A stretch of 64,000 nt of DNA from Mesostigma viride (Eukaryota > Streptophyta > Mesostigmatophyceae > Mesostigmatales > Mesostigmataceae). A program made the position numbers and the translations under genes. The notes under the pieces are model-generated. The model was not told where the DNA came from, did no database searches, and was given only the letters and a program-made list of their open reading frames with translations. The stretch spans positions 1,396,689 to 1,460,688 of the forward strand of contig RPFO01000090.1 of assembly GCA_009746045.1 (NCBI GenBank). The letters are read 5' to 3'. Positions 1 through 11,195 of this stretch are shown in pieces (position 1 is the first letter of the stretch; every line of letters begins with the position of its first letter).

Positions 1-100
1 TTGCACAATGATACAAATACTACCCTTGCATAAGGATACAAATACTACCCTTGCATAATGATACAAATACTACCCTTGCATAATGATACAAATGCTACCC
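1..100. repeat. 25-bp tandem repeat, four copies at the window edge
   Basis: Four consecutive 25-bp units of the form TTGCATAATGATACAAATAC + TACCC, differing by one to three bases. The array touches the first base of the window, so its true length is unknown. It lies in what should be an intron of the FREE1-like gene. Confidence 0.9.
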
Positions 101-129
101 ATATAATATCAACATGGCCCCGCTCTCAC

Positions 130-1526
130 CGCCCAGCGGCTGAGGCTCTGCAGCGGGCAGATCTTGAGCGTGCGTGAGCTGGCGTTGTCAATGATCTTGA
201 TCGCATCCAGGCCGACCTGGGTGTATAACACCAAAACATAATCACACCACCACCAAAACATAATCACACATCCCACGCGCGCAACGATCATTACGCGTGT
301 TGCTCGTGATCTTGATCGTGCCGAGGTTGACCTGCGTGGAACAGAATAACAGACCACATCTAAACAGGGAGGCCGGCTTCTGGAAATGGTCGAGAATAAT
401 GACAACATACTACATGCTTGATTCACTCCATCGCACACACACGGTGTTGACAATGTCCATACAACAAAGACCGATCTGATGACAAGAAGCCGGAGTAATT
501 CAACTTGATTTTATTTCACCAAAATTCCCTGAGACTACAGAAGCGTGGCAGCCCACACGCACACAACAAGAGCTGGAGTCTGTACAGGATTGCAATGGAA
601 AGGGGCACATGGGGTGGGAGGTACCCACGCATCCTAGGTAAGGGTTGCATGCACAGCCCCTCGTGGACTGAAATCGGCTTAAGTGGATGGGCTTCCACAG
701 ACATATACACACTTGAACTCTCCCTGAGAATTCTAGCATCCAATGCGAGCGCCGCCAGCAAAGGCGAGCGTAACACACAATACGGGCAAGCAGGACACGC
801 GTGGGGCGTGAAGACACGTGGGTGCGGGCGTATATGGACGACAAGCTCGTGGCAAGTGTACGAATACGCAATAACAATACACGTGGAACGCCAACAATAC
901 AAGGCCTGTCGATGTGCCGTGCCATAATAGGCATCAATGGTGATGGCGACAGGGCAAGCCTGATTTCACACTGGAACCGCCACGCAGACACTCCACAAAA
1001 ACTTGCCCGCACGTCACTGGCGACTACAGCGTTCCACACCACCTACAGAGACACCGCTACGCTGTACGCTAGTGTTAGCTGGTCATCTGCTCTTATTAGA
1101 CCTAACCCGCAAGACAAATTTCCTCCAGATTGCTTTCCTGGCAAGATGATGTACCTGGCATATAACAAGCAAGGCCTGATCCGAGGATCCTTCTGCCGGG
1201 AGCATGCGGACTCGAAATCTTGGGGCCCCGCCCTCTCCTGGTGATATGGAGCCTAGACGAGGGTCAGAGCCACCGGATCCCGAGGAGCTCCTTCGGTAGC
1301 CACCATCCATACCGTACGCGACACCTCCGTGGTTTCCTCCGTCATATCGATACACGCCTGCAGACTGATCATCATACCCTCCGTATCCTCCTGCACCACT
1401 CCCCCCAGTGGTGCTGTCGTAAGGAACAACCTGTGGGTAAGAAACCCCGGGGGCGTTAGGAGGATTATAGCCTCCTCCTTGTTGGTAAGGATATGCCGAC
1501 CCAGCGGCACCCCCGTATGATTGCAT
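130..1526 (-). CDS. FREE1/FYVE1-like ESCRT protein, N-terminal exons (3' part outside window)
   Basis: Two phase-0 exons on the minus strand, 1155-1526 and 130-216, joined by GT(ACAT)...CCCAG. Exon 1 starts at an ATG and encodes a Gly/Tyr/Pro/Ser-rich disordered tail (residues 1-100) followed by FRVRMLPAEGSSDQALLVIC. Exon 2 continues with VGLDAIKIIDNASSRTLKI and ends before GTGAGA at 129. This junction reads like the conserved block upstream of the FYVE finger in plant FREE1/FYVE1 (pattern VLCQ-[IV]GLDGI-[RK]-SRTL[RK]I-PL-TRW, from memory). FREE1 acts in multivesicular-body sorting and autophagy; its Tyr/Gly-rich N terminus is typical. The FYVE finger itself would lie left of base 1 and cannot be checked. 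The gene is divergent from the DUF3181 gene, sharing 1527-2307. The family call is by pattern, the exon structure by frame and splice sites. Confidence 0.7.
288..331 (-). other. Degenerate duplicate of FREE1-like exon 2 inside its upstream intron
   Basis: On the minus strand an acceptor-like CGCAG is followed by GTCAACCTCGGCACGATCAA, which parallels the real exon start GTCGGCCTGGATGCGATCAA. The resemblance fades after about 15 codons and no donor is clear. It looks like a decayed tandem exon duplication. Confidence 0.5.
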
Positions 1527-2307
1527 CGCCGACCTAGACCCCGGTCTGACGAACTAGCGCAAATAATCCCGTTCAGCGAACAATAACAGACCTCCCAATC
1601 ACGCCACCGCCAAAAACACGTACTTTCCTTCGTCTTTCACTCTTTCTCTCAAACGTTCTCGATAATTAAACAACAAAAAAGCTTTAGATTACTGCTTTGA
1701 GGGACAAGACGTCACATAAAGAGGCTAATTCATGGACTGGTGAGCCATCAGCTATCAAAGACAGTTTCTATGCCTCGTCGCGATCACCGATCGCGATGGG
1801 TGGCACAGTCACAGGCGCGGACGCGCGACACGTGCCGCGTCGCCACGTCCGTTAGGCCTGAGTACCAGGGTTGTACAAATTCTTCTGCCAGAGAATCCAC
1901 CGAGTAGGCGAATACCGACTACCGAGTACCGAGTCAGTCTGCGTCACGTCGCCAGCATAAAGTCGTCTGCATTACCCCCGCTACGCACGATCGCGGCCTT
2001 CTGCCGCGTGAAAGGTCGCAGAATTAGTGCAGTACTGAGTCGGCGTGGGATCCAACTGACTGACTGACTGATGAGTTAATTAATTTAGCCCGTCCCGCCA
2101 GGCCGCAACGTGTCCAACAGATATTATTTTGTACCGGTCATGTCGCATCTCCGTTACAAGGGAAACAGCCCAGACAGAACAGGCTCGCGAGATTCTTCCG
2201 ACACCCAATTACCCATAAATTTTTATCCGAGCGCGTGCTATGGAAGCCTCACGCCAGCCTCGGGCCACACACACGCCCCGCTCCACCGACATCACTGCCT
2301 GCCAAGA
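1527..2307. promoter_or_regulatory. Bidirectional intergenic region between two divergent start codons
   Basis: About 780 bp separate the FREE1-like ATG (minus, 1526) and the DUF3181 ATG (plus, 2308), so both promoters and 5' leaders must lie here. I see a short GACT run near 2055-2072 and no clear TATA element or coding exon. Confidence 0.5.
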
Positions 2308-5237
2308 ATGGCCTGCTCTACCTGCATTGCATCCCAGTCAGTCAAGTTGTTGGCGCACTCGACCGCATCCCAAATTAATAAGGTGCCAGTGTCGTCGGTG
2401 AACTGCGCGAATCCTCGCCAAAGCGAAATCCGTTGCAGGCCACTTGTTGCAGCCCCCCCAAGCAAGGCGTCTTGGGGCCTGACCCGGGAAAAGGGGAATG
2501 AATCAGAATCCTGGAGGTGCCATGCGAAAGGAAAGGATGGTGGGTAGTTGCAGCGACGCGTCTCTCAGAACGGCTCCATTGTAAGGTTACACCCGCGCGG
2601 CGCTTTACCTAGCTAGCTGCAGTGGCATAAGGATGCGTTGTTATATGTCTAACTCCCCACTCCTTGTGAGTTTCCCAATTCCCTGCAGCTTTCGAGGGAT
2701 GGATGGATCTAACGAGCCTGGTGTCGGGGTCTTCTGGGGCCGGCCTTCCTCGTGAGGTCGAGGAGTTGGTGAACAAAATTGGTGAGTTACGCGTTACCTC
2801 GGTTGTCTTCGTTGCCTGTAGGGCACTGCTGCCGCAAGCATACATGCCTGCCGTTTTAGGTTTCCTTCCTTAGCGTGTGTGACTATGAGATTTCACGCTG
2901 GGCTTACGGCGGTATTCCCTTTCTGGCAGCGCTCGCCAAGACCCGAGTGTATCTTCCTGGCTAGAATAGGCGGTGCAAGTGCCCGTGTGTTTGGTACCCA
3001 TGTCTCGGCGGACCTGCCTCTTAGTCACTGGATACAAACCTGCTTATTGCTGACCGACTGGCTTGTGGTTTGCTGTTCACACCGGTTTGGCATGGTGCAA
3101 ACTCAACCTCATCATATTTCCACTTGCTGCAGCCCATGTTAATGCTCTTTGGTGTCCCCAAGGAACTCTTTGGTTTCTCTACTCGATGGTGTCCCTATGT
3201 CCCTATGACACTCTTGGTGTCCTGTCCCTAGTCGTTGATGTCGCTCTGACACTCTTTGGCATGCACTCTGGCGTCCCTGCTTCTTGGTGCTCCTATGCCC
3301 CTACTCCATCCTCGGTGTTCCTATGGGCCCAGGCAAGGAGGTGTATGCGGACATCGCGGGCTGGCATCTGTACCTGGGCGACATGAAGATGGCCGTGCCG
3401 CTGGCGGGGAAGGTCATTGAACGGGTACGTGACGTGGCTTGAAGGTATCGGGTACGGCAACAGGGGGTTCACGCGGTTACGGCAGTGTGAGAATGACTTG
3501 GCTATGTGGCCTAGCTCTGAAGTTAGCCACTGGGTGGCTGCCTTGGCCAGCTATAATGACCCGTTTCTTGTTTTCGTGTTATAAGGACCCGTTATAAGGA
3601 CCCGTCCTGTTATAAGGACCCGTTTCTTGTTCTCCTTCTCCCTCTACTCCCCCCAACCCAATGAAGTCATGGGTCCATCTAAGTGGACGGGCTCTGTGGT
3701 TAGATGGCAGTAATGGCACCACCTTTGATGTCCTACCATCAAGCTCAGCCCCGTCGTCCTAAAGACGTGGGACCCTGTCTGACTAAGACTGTTGGGCTCC
3801 AGACTTTCTGACTAAAACTGTTGGGCTCCAGACTTTCTGACCATAGTTGTTGGGTTCCAGACTTGAGGTGGGGAACTCAGTAGCTTTAAATCATGGAAAC
3901 ACTTCGACTAGAATTGTGGGAACACTGCAGATGTGGGAACACTGCAAACTACCTGTGGTTTGGCTGCTTGCACACTTCATGCAAGCGCGGTAGCTCTTGG
4001 GTTATTCATGACATTTTGCATCGTGCGGTATGCTAAATCACCCAGTGCAGCTGAGGAACAAGGAGCACGATATCTATCTGTGCGGTCTAATACCTATCAT
4101 GGTTACAAATCTAACCTTGCTGACAGATTGCTTATGATATACGATACGACATGATGTCGTGTCACCCCTTGCAGCTGAGGAACAACAGCTACGACGAGCG
4201 GGATGTGGAGGACATCCTTGCCAAGATGGAGGTGAAGCTGGGCGGCGGCAAGAAGAAGGTGTGTGCATTTTTTAAAAAAATCAGAGGTGTCTCACATACT
4301 CGAGCTGTTTGGGGCAGTGAGGAAGCCACGCGTATGGAGGTGTCTCAATTCAAAAGTTCTGGGAACGACAGCAAGAATAAGGTGCTTGCATCCAGGAAAT
4401 AGATGCACCCTACATGCAATAGTGATGTCCTGTGTGGAATAGAGATGTCCTACATGGAATAGAGAAATCCTACATGGAATAGAGAAATCCTACATGGAAT
4501 AGAGAAATCCTACATGCGAAAGCCTATTTGGGCACTTGGGGCAGGTGTCTTTGTTTCACAGTTTTTCTTTGTTTTACTATTTCAGCCGCTGGAGAGAATG
4601 TGCGCTCGTGATGCTCATCCGTGGTTGGAGGCATTAGCCTTGCGCGTGGTTGATAGGGCAAACGCGCGCTTCCCACGTAAGGCCTGTGGGCCACGTGGTC
4701 TCGTTCACATGGTTCCAAGGCAATGTGCATTATCTATCAAAGGTTGGCAATCCATCGCCCACGTGCCCATGAGCTTTGATGTTGATGCCCTCGGGTTTGC
4801 GTTGAAGCGGGGCCAGGGGGTAACTACATATTACTGTAAGGTTTCTGAATTGTGTAGATTCTCTATCTCTCTGAATGCTCAACTTTGATTCACATGGATG
4901 TCTGGTGGTATGCATTATCAAAGAGACAACCAGCGCAGGCCGGAAATCAGGAGAATCCGGCAATTATGCACGCAAATGTGGAAATGGATAGTCCTTCCAG
5001 GACGTTGGATCGCCTGCGTCCAGCAGGAATAGTTGTCTCACTTAATTTGTGAGGTGCTATAATTATGCTATAACCACCAGACGCTGACAACTTTTTGCTA
5101 CCTTGACAAAATTTGCTGCATATGCTGCATTCACTGTGCGCGTTTGGGTGCAGGTCACATTGCTTGATGTCATCCCCTCATATCCGCTTGAGGACTTGAA
5201 GCGTGCGGTGAAGGAGTTTGCTGACCGCTATAAATAA
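2308..5237 (+). CDS. Plastid-targeted DUF3181 (thylakoid-associated) protein, five exons
   Basis: Coding exons are 2308-2539, 2689-2781, 3333-3424, 4175-4258 and 5154-5237, with donors GTGGGT, GTGAGT, GTACGT, GTGTGT and AG acceptors. All phases agree (1, 1, 0, 0), giving 194 residues. Residues 1-77 (MACSTCIASQSVKLLAHSTA...) are Ser/Ala/Arg-rich with few acids, as in a chloroplast transit peptide. The mature part has KEVYADIAGWHLYLGDMK (110-127), matching the DUF3181 core in cyanobacteria (I[DE]VAKWHLYLxDAK), then VKLGGGKKK (159-167) and the C-terminal VTLLDVIPSYPLEDLKR. The family is annotated as thylakoid-associated in cyanobacteria; the biochemical role is unknown. No single exon exceeds 232 bp, so the gene is invisible to open-frame length. 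Identification is by pattern memory, the splicing by frame. Confidence 0.85.
3570..3625. repeat. TATAAGGACCCGT direct repeats in intron 3
   Basis: Four close direct copies of a 12-14 bp motif (GTTATAAGGACCCGT) inside the third intron of the DUF3181 gene. Confidence 0.75.
3781..3864. repeat. 29-bp tandem repeat, about three copies, in intron 3
   Basis: Units begin GACTAARACTGTTGGGCTCC and continue AGACTTTCT. Copies start at 3781, 3810 and 3839; the third is diverged and truncated. Confidence 0.85.
4427..4520. repeat. 20-bp tandem repeat, about 4.5 copies, in intron 4
   Basis: Repeated TCCTACATGGAATAGAGAAA with an earlier variant TCCTGTGTGGAATAGAGATG. It lies in the last intron of the DUF3181 gene. 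Confidence 0.85.
4912..5045. repeat. Copy of a dispersed repeat (GAGACAACCAGCGCAGGCC...)
   Basis: Carries GAGACAACCAGCGCAGGCC, then GGAGAATCCGG, and ends near GTTGTCTCACTTAAT. Related copies lie at about 36900-36955, 42770-42835, 57635-57705 (reverse) and partly 59090-59145 (reverse). No terminal inverted repeat could be fixed, so the class is open (MITE-like or SINE-like). Confidence 0.6.
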
Positions 5238-5318
5238 ACCACCAGTGGCCAGATGGAAGGAATTCCACCGCTAGAAATGTTTAGAGTAGCTGTGGATAAA
5301 CAAAGCACACGAGTTTTA

Positions 5319-5435
5319 CCAAACTGTCGTACGAGTTTTACCAAACTGTCGTACGAGTTTTACGGTTTACCCCAAACTGTCATACGAGTTTTACCCCAGA
5401 CTGTAATACGAGTTTTACCAAATCGTCATAGGTTA
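5319..5435. repeat. 22-bp tandem repeat 3' of the DUF3181 gene
   Basis: About five diverging copies of AACTGTCGTACGAGTTTTAC plus CA, starting about 80 bp after the DUF3181 stop codon, so probably in its 3' UTR or just beyond it. Confidence 0.8.
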
Positions 5436-5947
5436 TGAGCGACCTAGCATTACATTGGTGGTTCAGTAGGGATTTAGCAAACTTTTCGATCGATCCAAGT
5501 TTTATGTACCAATATCACTAGTATAACGTCATTTATTACTTAATATTTTTGTTACACGCAATATTACACATACGTCAATCCGGCCCGATCGATCTATACG
5601 TGCATCAATCCAGATATGGGGCCCAAATCTATTGTCTACATGGCACATACGTATTGATCGCGTACGCAATAATTATTAGGGACACACAGTTGTCTCACAA
5701 AGTAAGTGCGATATGGGAATATCGCTAGGAACACCTCAGGCCCTGATCACGCGAGCTGCATGGTTGTTTTTAGCTTAGAAGTAAGTACGAGTACTTGCGT
5801 GTCACGACTCACGCGCATATATGGGCATGCCACATATACGGAGTACTATGCTTATCTCATCGTAGCCGGGGTGGCGAGAGATCCAGGCCGTGTTCGGCAT
5901 CCAGGTACGTGCATCAAAGGACTTTTAACCGATGCATGCGGCAGCTG
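5436..5947. other. No gene recognised
   Basis: AT-rich sequence following the DUF3181 gene. Short frames on either strand show no family pattern or paired splice sites that I can support. Confidence 0.5.
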
Positions 5948-6140
5948 GCTGCGTAGGCCGGGCTAGGTTGCGGAGCTTGCTTGTGCATGATGTCGTCTTC
6001 CGTTAGCTGGAAGAAGCTGCATGCAGGATAGCGAGGCGGTGATCGTGGTCACTGGCATGGTGAGGAACTCCGCCAGGTTATTGATTGTCGGGGAATCATG
6101 GGCGCAACGGGCCCAAGGAGCTTGCGTTCCTGTGCTAAGA
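5948..6140 (-). pseudogene. Degraded L1-like ORF1 fragment
   Basis: Minus-strand sequence that aligns by eye with the middle of ORF1 at 14860-15045 (shared blocks such as GGTTGCGGAGCTT and AGCTGGAAGAAGCTG), with many indels. Only a remnant. Confidence 0.6.
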
Positions 6141-6955
6141 CATATTCCCTTGCTGGATGGATGGAGGTGGGCAAAGCCGCGAAACCGAACTAATCTAACT
6201 CTAAGCTAATCTAATCTAGAAAACCCTATCTATTCTACTCAGCAAAGCGCCCCTTCCTCTGGGGGGGGGGGCGGGGGGCTTGCCCACAGGAGCTGGCGTG
6301 TGAGCTGGACAATCGTCTTCCACCTCTTCTTGTTCAGTTGTTCTGCATAGCAGTCCAAGCAAGAGAGAGGGAGTGAATGTGATGTTCAAACGGGGCTGGG
6401 ACCACTAGGTCGACCAGCAACTGCTGTGGGTAGGTCATGACATGTTTGTCCTAATTGGGGCCAGGCCAGGTCAGGGCATGCCGCCCCGGCTGGCCAAGCC
6501 GCTGAGGGCCATGCAGCCAGACCGAGGTCGGTGTCTACGTACCTGGCTGGTGCGAGCAAGATCGATGTCCTACGAATGCTATCCTACGCTGTAGCATCCT
6601 GGATTCCTGGTTACCGTGCCGTCGAGCTCTTGGTGGCCAGCGTGTCCGTGAGCGTCCCTGCCTCGGCGCCATAGGTGAGCACCGTGAGGACCAGGACCTT
6701 GAGGAGCATGCGCTCACTCAGCTTGCGGTGCTCGCCGAGGTCCTTCGAGTGCCAGTAGGTTTTGCATGAGCGAACGATGCCTAGCCCAGGCCAGGCCGAT
6801 GCGGGTGTCCACATCGTCGGCGGTGTCGGGGAGCATGCTCCTCAGCAGTTAATTTGAAGCGATCACGGAACGGGACCTCCGTCTCGCCTAGCAGCCGCGG
6901 CAGCTAGCGGCGTGCGACTGGAAGCCCCAGCCTCAGTTTTGACACTATATCACCA
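6141..6955 (-). pseudogene. Degraded L1-like reverse transcriptase, C-terminal part and 3' end
   Basis: Minus-strand pieces read RSCKTYWHSKDLGEHRK, LKVLVLTVLTYGAEAGTL and RRIAFVGH, matching the C-terminal part of the element at 11196-12845 (PYWRSKGLDGHRKR, VLVLTVLTYGAEAWTL, RRIAFVGHLART). Several frameshifts break it. The 3' flank at 6141-6290 also parallels 11125-11240. A run of 10 or more G occurs near 6261. Confidence 0.8.
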
Positions 6956-7188
6956 TACAGGAAACAGTGCCTGATCAGAATACACAGTCACACAGTCTAA
7001 TCTATAGGGCGTTTCACTTAACGTCGGGTAGGGAAGGTGCGCATCATGCACCCGTACGTCACGGACGCAATCGTGATCACCTGGGGCCTGCGCATGACCC
7101 TAGACGAGTACCCGCTAGCGCCGTTAGCACCGTATAGGCATTCTCGAATGAATTCGAGGGCTCAGCGGCTTTACAACGGGAATGCGTT
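6956..7188. other. No gene; short spacer between retroelement remnants
   Basis: Contains GTGCCTGATCAGAATA near 6973, a 16-base match to the 396-bp satellite unit further right. Otherwise nothing recognised. Confidence 0.5.
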
Positions 7189-7480
7189 TCATTCCGAATC
7201 AATTAATATAATTAACGTTGTGTAGAGACTAGAGTAGTCGATCGGCACTTGGCCTTGTCCATCATCTTGTGCACCACCCGGCAGTCGTGGCGAGCGCGGT
7301 CCGTGGCCTCCCGGCGGTTGTTGCACATGCCTGGCGAAGGTCTTCAAGCTCCTGGAGTTTCGTAGCGATGGCGTCAGTGCCTTGAGGCGGTCGCTGTCCG
7401 CAGCAGGTCCGCATAGGAGAGCGGCCGGGGAGGTTGCCGGCATCATCCTGCCGGGTGAAGGACAGCAATATTGTGAGATG
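7189..7480 (-). pseudogene. L1-like ORF1 fragment
   Basis: On the minus strand it encodes DAIATKLQELEDLRQ and flanking residues, as in the coiled-coil/RRM boundary of ORF1 at 8553-8610 (DAIATKLQELEDHRQAQ). Truncated at both ends and frameshifted. Confidence 0.7.
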
Positions 7481-7501
7481 GTTATATGAGAAGTTGACGA
7501 A

Positions 7502-9375
7502 AATGGCTGACGGCGGTATGGCTGACGGCGGAGTTCAGATCTTTTACGTCTGAGCCCCAAATTCGGTCAGACCACTTGCATTCGATGCGCTTTATTCAGA
7601 CGCACACGCTAGTATAATCGGTTACGGCTGAAACGCAGTATTGCCAAAGTTATCACGTGACAAGCAGCTATGACGACCCCAAAAGCAAAACGGGGTTTGG
7701 AGAAGGAGCTTTCCGGCTCCCAGCCCAACCCACTTGCCATCGTTCTTGCCCAGCCGCCTGGGCTCGCTAACCCATCGCCAGCAAACCCATCGCCAAGCGC
7801 CTCGCCGGAATCCAAGAAACCATGCCACGACCGCCACAAATGGAGCAAATTCTTGCCCGGCGACAGATCGTTCTCCCTCCTCGAGTGGCAGGCGCTGTCG
7901 CCGCAGGAAGTCGTCGAGGTCCTCCAGTTCCTCGCACAGGAACGGAAGCTCTTCGTGCCCCCGAAGGGGGGGGCGGCTATCGACTACCGCGACACGTCCT
8001 GGCTCTACACTTATGAAGAACCACGCCAACGCCTGTTTATCTTGACCAGCCACTACCAGCGCAGCCTCGGCGACCTCAACAGAGCGCTCAGCGCCCCCGC
8101 CCCCGCACAGCCGGCAGCCCCATCGTCTCCCTCCCTCAGCAAGGATGACATCCGCGCAGTGCTGGAGGAGCACGTACGTGACCTGGCCGCTGGCCGAGAA
8201 GCTGACATCGCTGAACACCACGCTCAACACGGTCGAGGCCCGGGTCTCCAATGTGGAAACCCGGGTCGTCCACAAGCTACAACCCCAGTTCACGGCGCTA
8301 CACACCGCGACGCAGGCTTCGGAAACGCATGCTGCACTTGTCTCTCGCCTTAACCAGGTGGAGGGCAAGTGTGGCGTGCTCATGAAGAAGCTTGAGGCCA
8401 TCACCGCCCACACCGAGGCCCTGGCCACACAGGTCCCCAAGATAGCGGAGCAGATGGCCACCATTGCATCCCAGCCACCCCGGCAGGATGCTAGTGACCT
8501 CCCGCCGCTCTCCTACGCGGACCTGCTGCGGTCAGCAACCGCCACCACCACCGACGCCATCGCCACGAAGCTCCAGGAGCTGGAGGACCACCGCCAGGCC
8601 CAGCAACGGGAGGTCACCGACCGCGCTCGCCGCGAGTGCCGAGTGGTGCTACGTCGCTTCCCCCAGAAGCCAGGTGAGACGTCAACCTCTCTTGCTGACG
8701 AGCTCAAGAACCAGCTTCTTACCCTCATGGGCCTGGTAGGTGAGGTAGAACTGCGTGGGTGCCACCGCCTTCCCCACTCGACACGGGACAAGGCGGCTCC
8801 CCCACCAGTCCTACTCATGCACCTTCCCCTCCCCTGAGGATAAGCAGCGGTTCCTCTCTCGTCGCAAGCGGTTGCACGACCTCACCTGGACGCTGGATGA
8901 AGACCTCACCCCCGCTCAGCAACAGCAGCGACGCGACCTGTGGCCGGAATACCTCCGCCATAAGCAGGACCCCCAGAAGCCCAAGGTGTACTGGAGGGGC
9001 GGGGACCTGATGATCAACCACAAGATGTGGACGCCCCCAGCGGGCTAGAATAGCAATAGCCCTAGCTTAATTGTAACCATTGGCGTCACTGCCGCTAAGG
9101 CAGCCATGCCTAGAATGTTGCCTAGCTGTGCCAACACACCTAGTCACGTGCCGCCAACGCACGGTACACAACCAGCCATAGCCTTAGCCTAGTCCTAGTA
9201 CAGCCATGCTACGCCCTGGCTATGTTCAGATTATACTTGCCCACGCTCCTTGCTATGATATATGCTCACATGGGTCTTATTGCACCCACAGTTTGCCGGA
9301 TCGTTAGCCTGTCCTTTTAGCTAGCCGCGCCCGATTGCAGCTGTGGCATGCCTTTGGCATGAAGGAGACATGCTA
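7502..9375 (+). mobile_element. ORF1-only L1-like retrotransposon, copy A
   Basis: The 5' leader (7502-7669) begins with a direct repeat TGGCTGACGGCGG and is shared with the leader of copy C (minus, ending about 15690), which marks a genuine 5' end. One ORF1 (7670-9048) follows, then a 3' UTR (9049-9375) ending in GCATGCCTTTGGCATGAAGG. The terminal stem-loop and TTAA tail are missing because a second element starts at about 9418. There is no ORF2 between ORF1 and the 3' UTR. The same ORF1-to-3'-UTR order occurs in copies at 27325-28295 and 56972-57640. Confidence 0.75.
7670..9048 (+). pseudogene. L1-like ORF1 (coiled coil plus RRM/CTD), frameshifted
   Basis: The protein starts MTTPKAKRGLEKELSGSQPN and has a Pro/Ser-rich N region with LAQPPGL, then a Trp/Phe-containing segment. 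A coiled coil follows (LNTTLNTVEARVSNVETR...LMKKLEAITAHTEAL), then an L1-ORF1p-like RRM and C-terminal domain (CRVVLRRFPQKPGETSTSLA, GLVGEVELRGCHRLPHS, FLSRRKRLHDLTWTLDEDLT, QQQQRRDLWPEYL). Frame changes occur near 8190 and 8815, so this copy cannot make the full protein. ORF1p is the RNA chaperone of L1-type elements. Confidence 0.8.
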
Positions 9376-9417
9376 TGCCATGCAGAAGGCCCACGAGCCA
9401 CGAGGTAGCCATGGCTG

Positions 9418-11060
9418 TCGGAGCTCATAACTTTCACGTTTGAGCGCCGAATTCAGCTGTGAATATCACAATCGCTTCGTCTTTCTAAGACGCACATGCT
9501 GATATAATTTTCCGACGCTATTACGCAATATACGATGAGCAAACGCCTCTCGACGCAACGCAGCCTGGCGGCTGCGCTCGGCAATGAAAATACGCCTGCA
9601 GCTTCGGCTGCAGCTTCGCCCACCGGCCCAGATGGCAACGGTGCCACTAGTCGTGCACTGGTGCTCGCCCAGCCTCCCGGGCTCGGGCGCCTCGCCATCA
9701 GCATCGCCTGAACCTAAGCGCAGTCGCTCTGCTGAGCCGCCCTGGGAAGAGCGCTAGCTCCTTTGACGTCAACAGCCCCGGCTTCTGGCAGCGCAGCCCC
9801 ACTTGGATTATGGAAGACTTTTATTACGGTAATCACGCCTCGCTTCTAGCCATGTGCGTGTACCTCACGACCCACAACCGTGGCCGCTGGCCTGGTGGCG
9901 GCGAGCTTGTCGACCCCGCCGAGGCTCTCCCAATCATTCACCGCATGCCTCGCCCCAAGCTTCAACGCTTCGCCCTCTGCTCCCTTGTTGGACGCTCCGA
10001 ATCCGAGATCTGGGCTCCCAAACCGCCCCCCTTCCCCTCCGAAGCCTCCATCCGCACCCTCCTCAAGGAAGCTTTCGAGCAGCACGTGAGTCCCCCTCTT
10101 GCCGCAGATGTGGCGGCACTTGGCGGCACGCTGGCTGCTGAGCTCCCCACCATCCCCACCGCCACCGCCACCCTCCTCGCCTCCACCTCCCCCCCCCCTC
10201 CGTCTCCACCGACTCCATCACCGCCCAGCTCCGCGACATCGACCAGCGCCTCAAGGATAATGCAATCGCTATCGAGGTCTTGCAGAACACAGCAGGCCTC
10301 ACCGCCCAGGCAGTGAAGGACATTGCCGCCAAGCCAGCCCCGGCTGGCCTGGCCGGCGATGCTCCTCCCATCACGACCTGGGCGGACATGCTTAAGCAAC
10401 ATACCACCTCCACCACCTCCGCCGTCGCAGCCCAGCTCCAGCGGCAGACGCTTGACCTCCGCGAGGAGGCCGAGCTCGCCAAGCGCAGCCTCAACGTCAT
10501 TGTCAAGAATCTCAAGATGGAGGAAGGTGAGAATTCCGAGAAGCTTGCGCGTGCTTTTGAGAGAGAAATCCTTGATCGCATGGGCCTTACTGGTGAGATC
10601 GAGCTGGCCGCCCACCGCCTTCCCCGCGCGCGGGGTAAGGCCGGGCCGCCCCCGCTCCTTCTCACCTTTAAGACCCCGGCGGACAAGATTTCTTTTCTCA
10701 GACGCCGCAAGCGGCTCGAGAAGACTCTCTTCACCCTTGATGACGACTTGACCCTGGCGCAGCAACAACGGCGACGGGAGCTATGGCCGACCTACCTCCA
10801 GCTCCGGCAGACCAAGGCGGGACAGCCGGTGTACTGGAAGGGGGCGGCCATCTACGTCGGCCATAAGCCCTGGCAGGCGACCCCCTCGACCACCGCGGCC
10901 CCAGCAACTCCAGCCCCAGCCTAGGGGAATACAGCAGTAGTGTAGAATAGTTAGACAGTGGCCTTGTACATGCCCGCCTACTACAGGCACTATACCAGCT
11001 GAGGCCTAGCCTTTTTAGTCATGTACATGTGTGCCTATGATGTGCCACACTCCAGACGAT
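9418..11060 (+). mobile_element. Second ORF1-bearing L1-like element, copy B (diverged subfamily)
   Basis: Its leader (9418-9534) resembles that of copy A (TTTCACGTTTGAGCGCCGAA against TTTTACGTCTGAGCCCCAAA). ORF1 follows at 9535-10924. No ORF2 follows on this strand; the sequence meets the 3' end of the minus-strand element at about 11070. The true 3' end is therefore uncertain. Confidence 0.6.
9535..10924 (+). pseudogene. L1-like ORF1, diverged subfamily, frameshifted
   Basis: Starts MSKRLSTQRSLAAALGNENT and keeps the family signature LAQPPGL, then breaks near 9700. It resumes as MEDFYYGNHASLLAMCVYLT (9810) and breaks again in a C-rich run near 10190. From 10280 it runs intact to 10924 with a coiled coil and an L1-ORF1p-like RRM/CTD (LNVIVKNLKMEEGENSEKLA, MGLTGEIELAAHRLP, FLRRRKRLEKTLFTLDDDLT, QQQRRRELWPTYL, VYWKGAAIYVG). 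It shares domain order with copy A at clearly lower identity. Confidence 0.8.
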
Positions 11061-11195
11061 TAAAAAAAATTAAATTAAATTATAACATGCCTCCGTGGGG
11101 AGGTCATGTAGCACATATTCCATGATGGATGGGGTGGAGGAAGCCGCGTGGTCGAACTATACTAACGCTAGGCTATCTAGAAAATCCTAACTACA

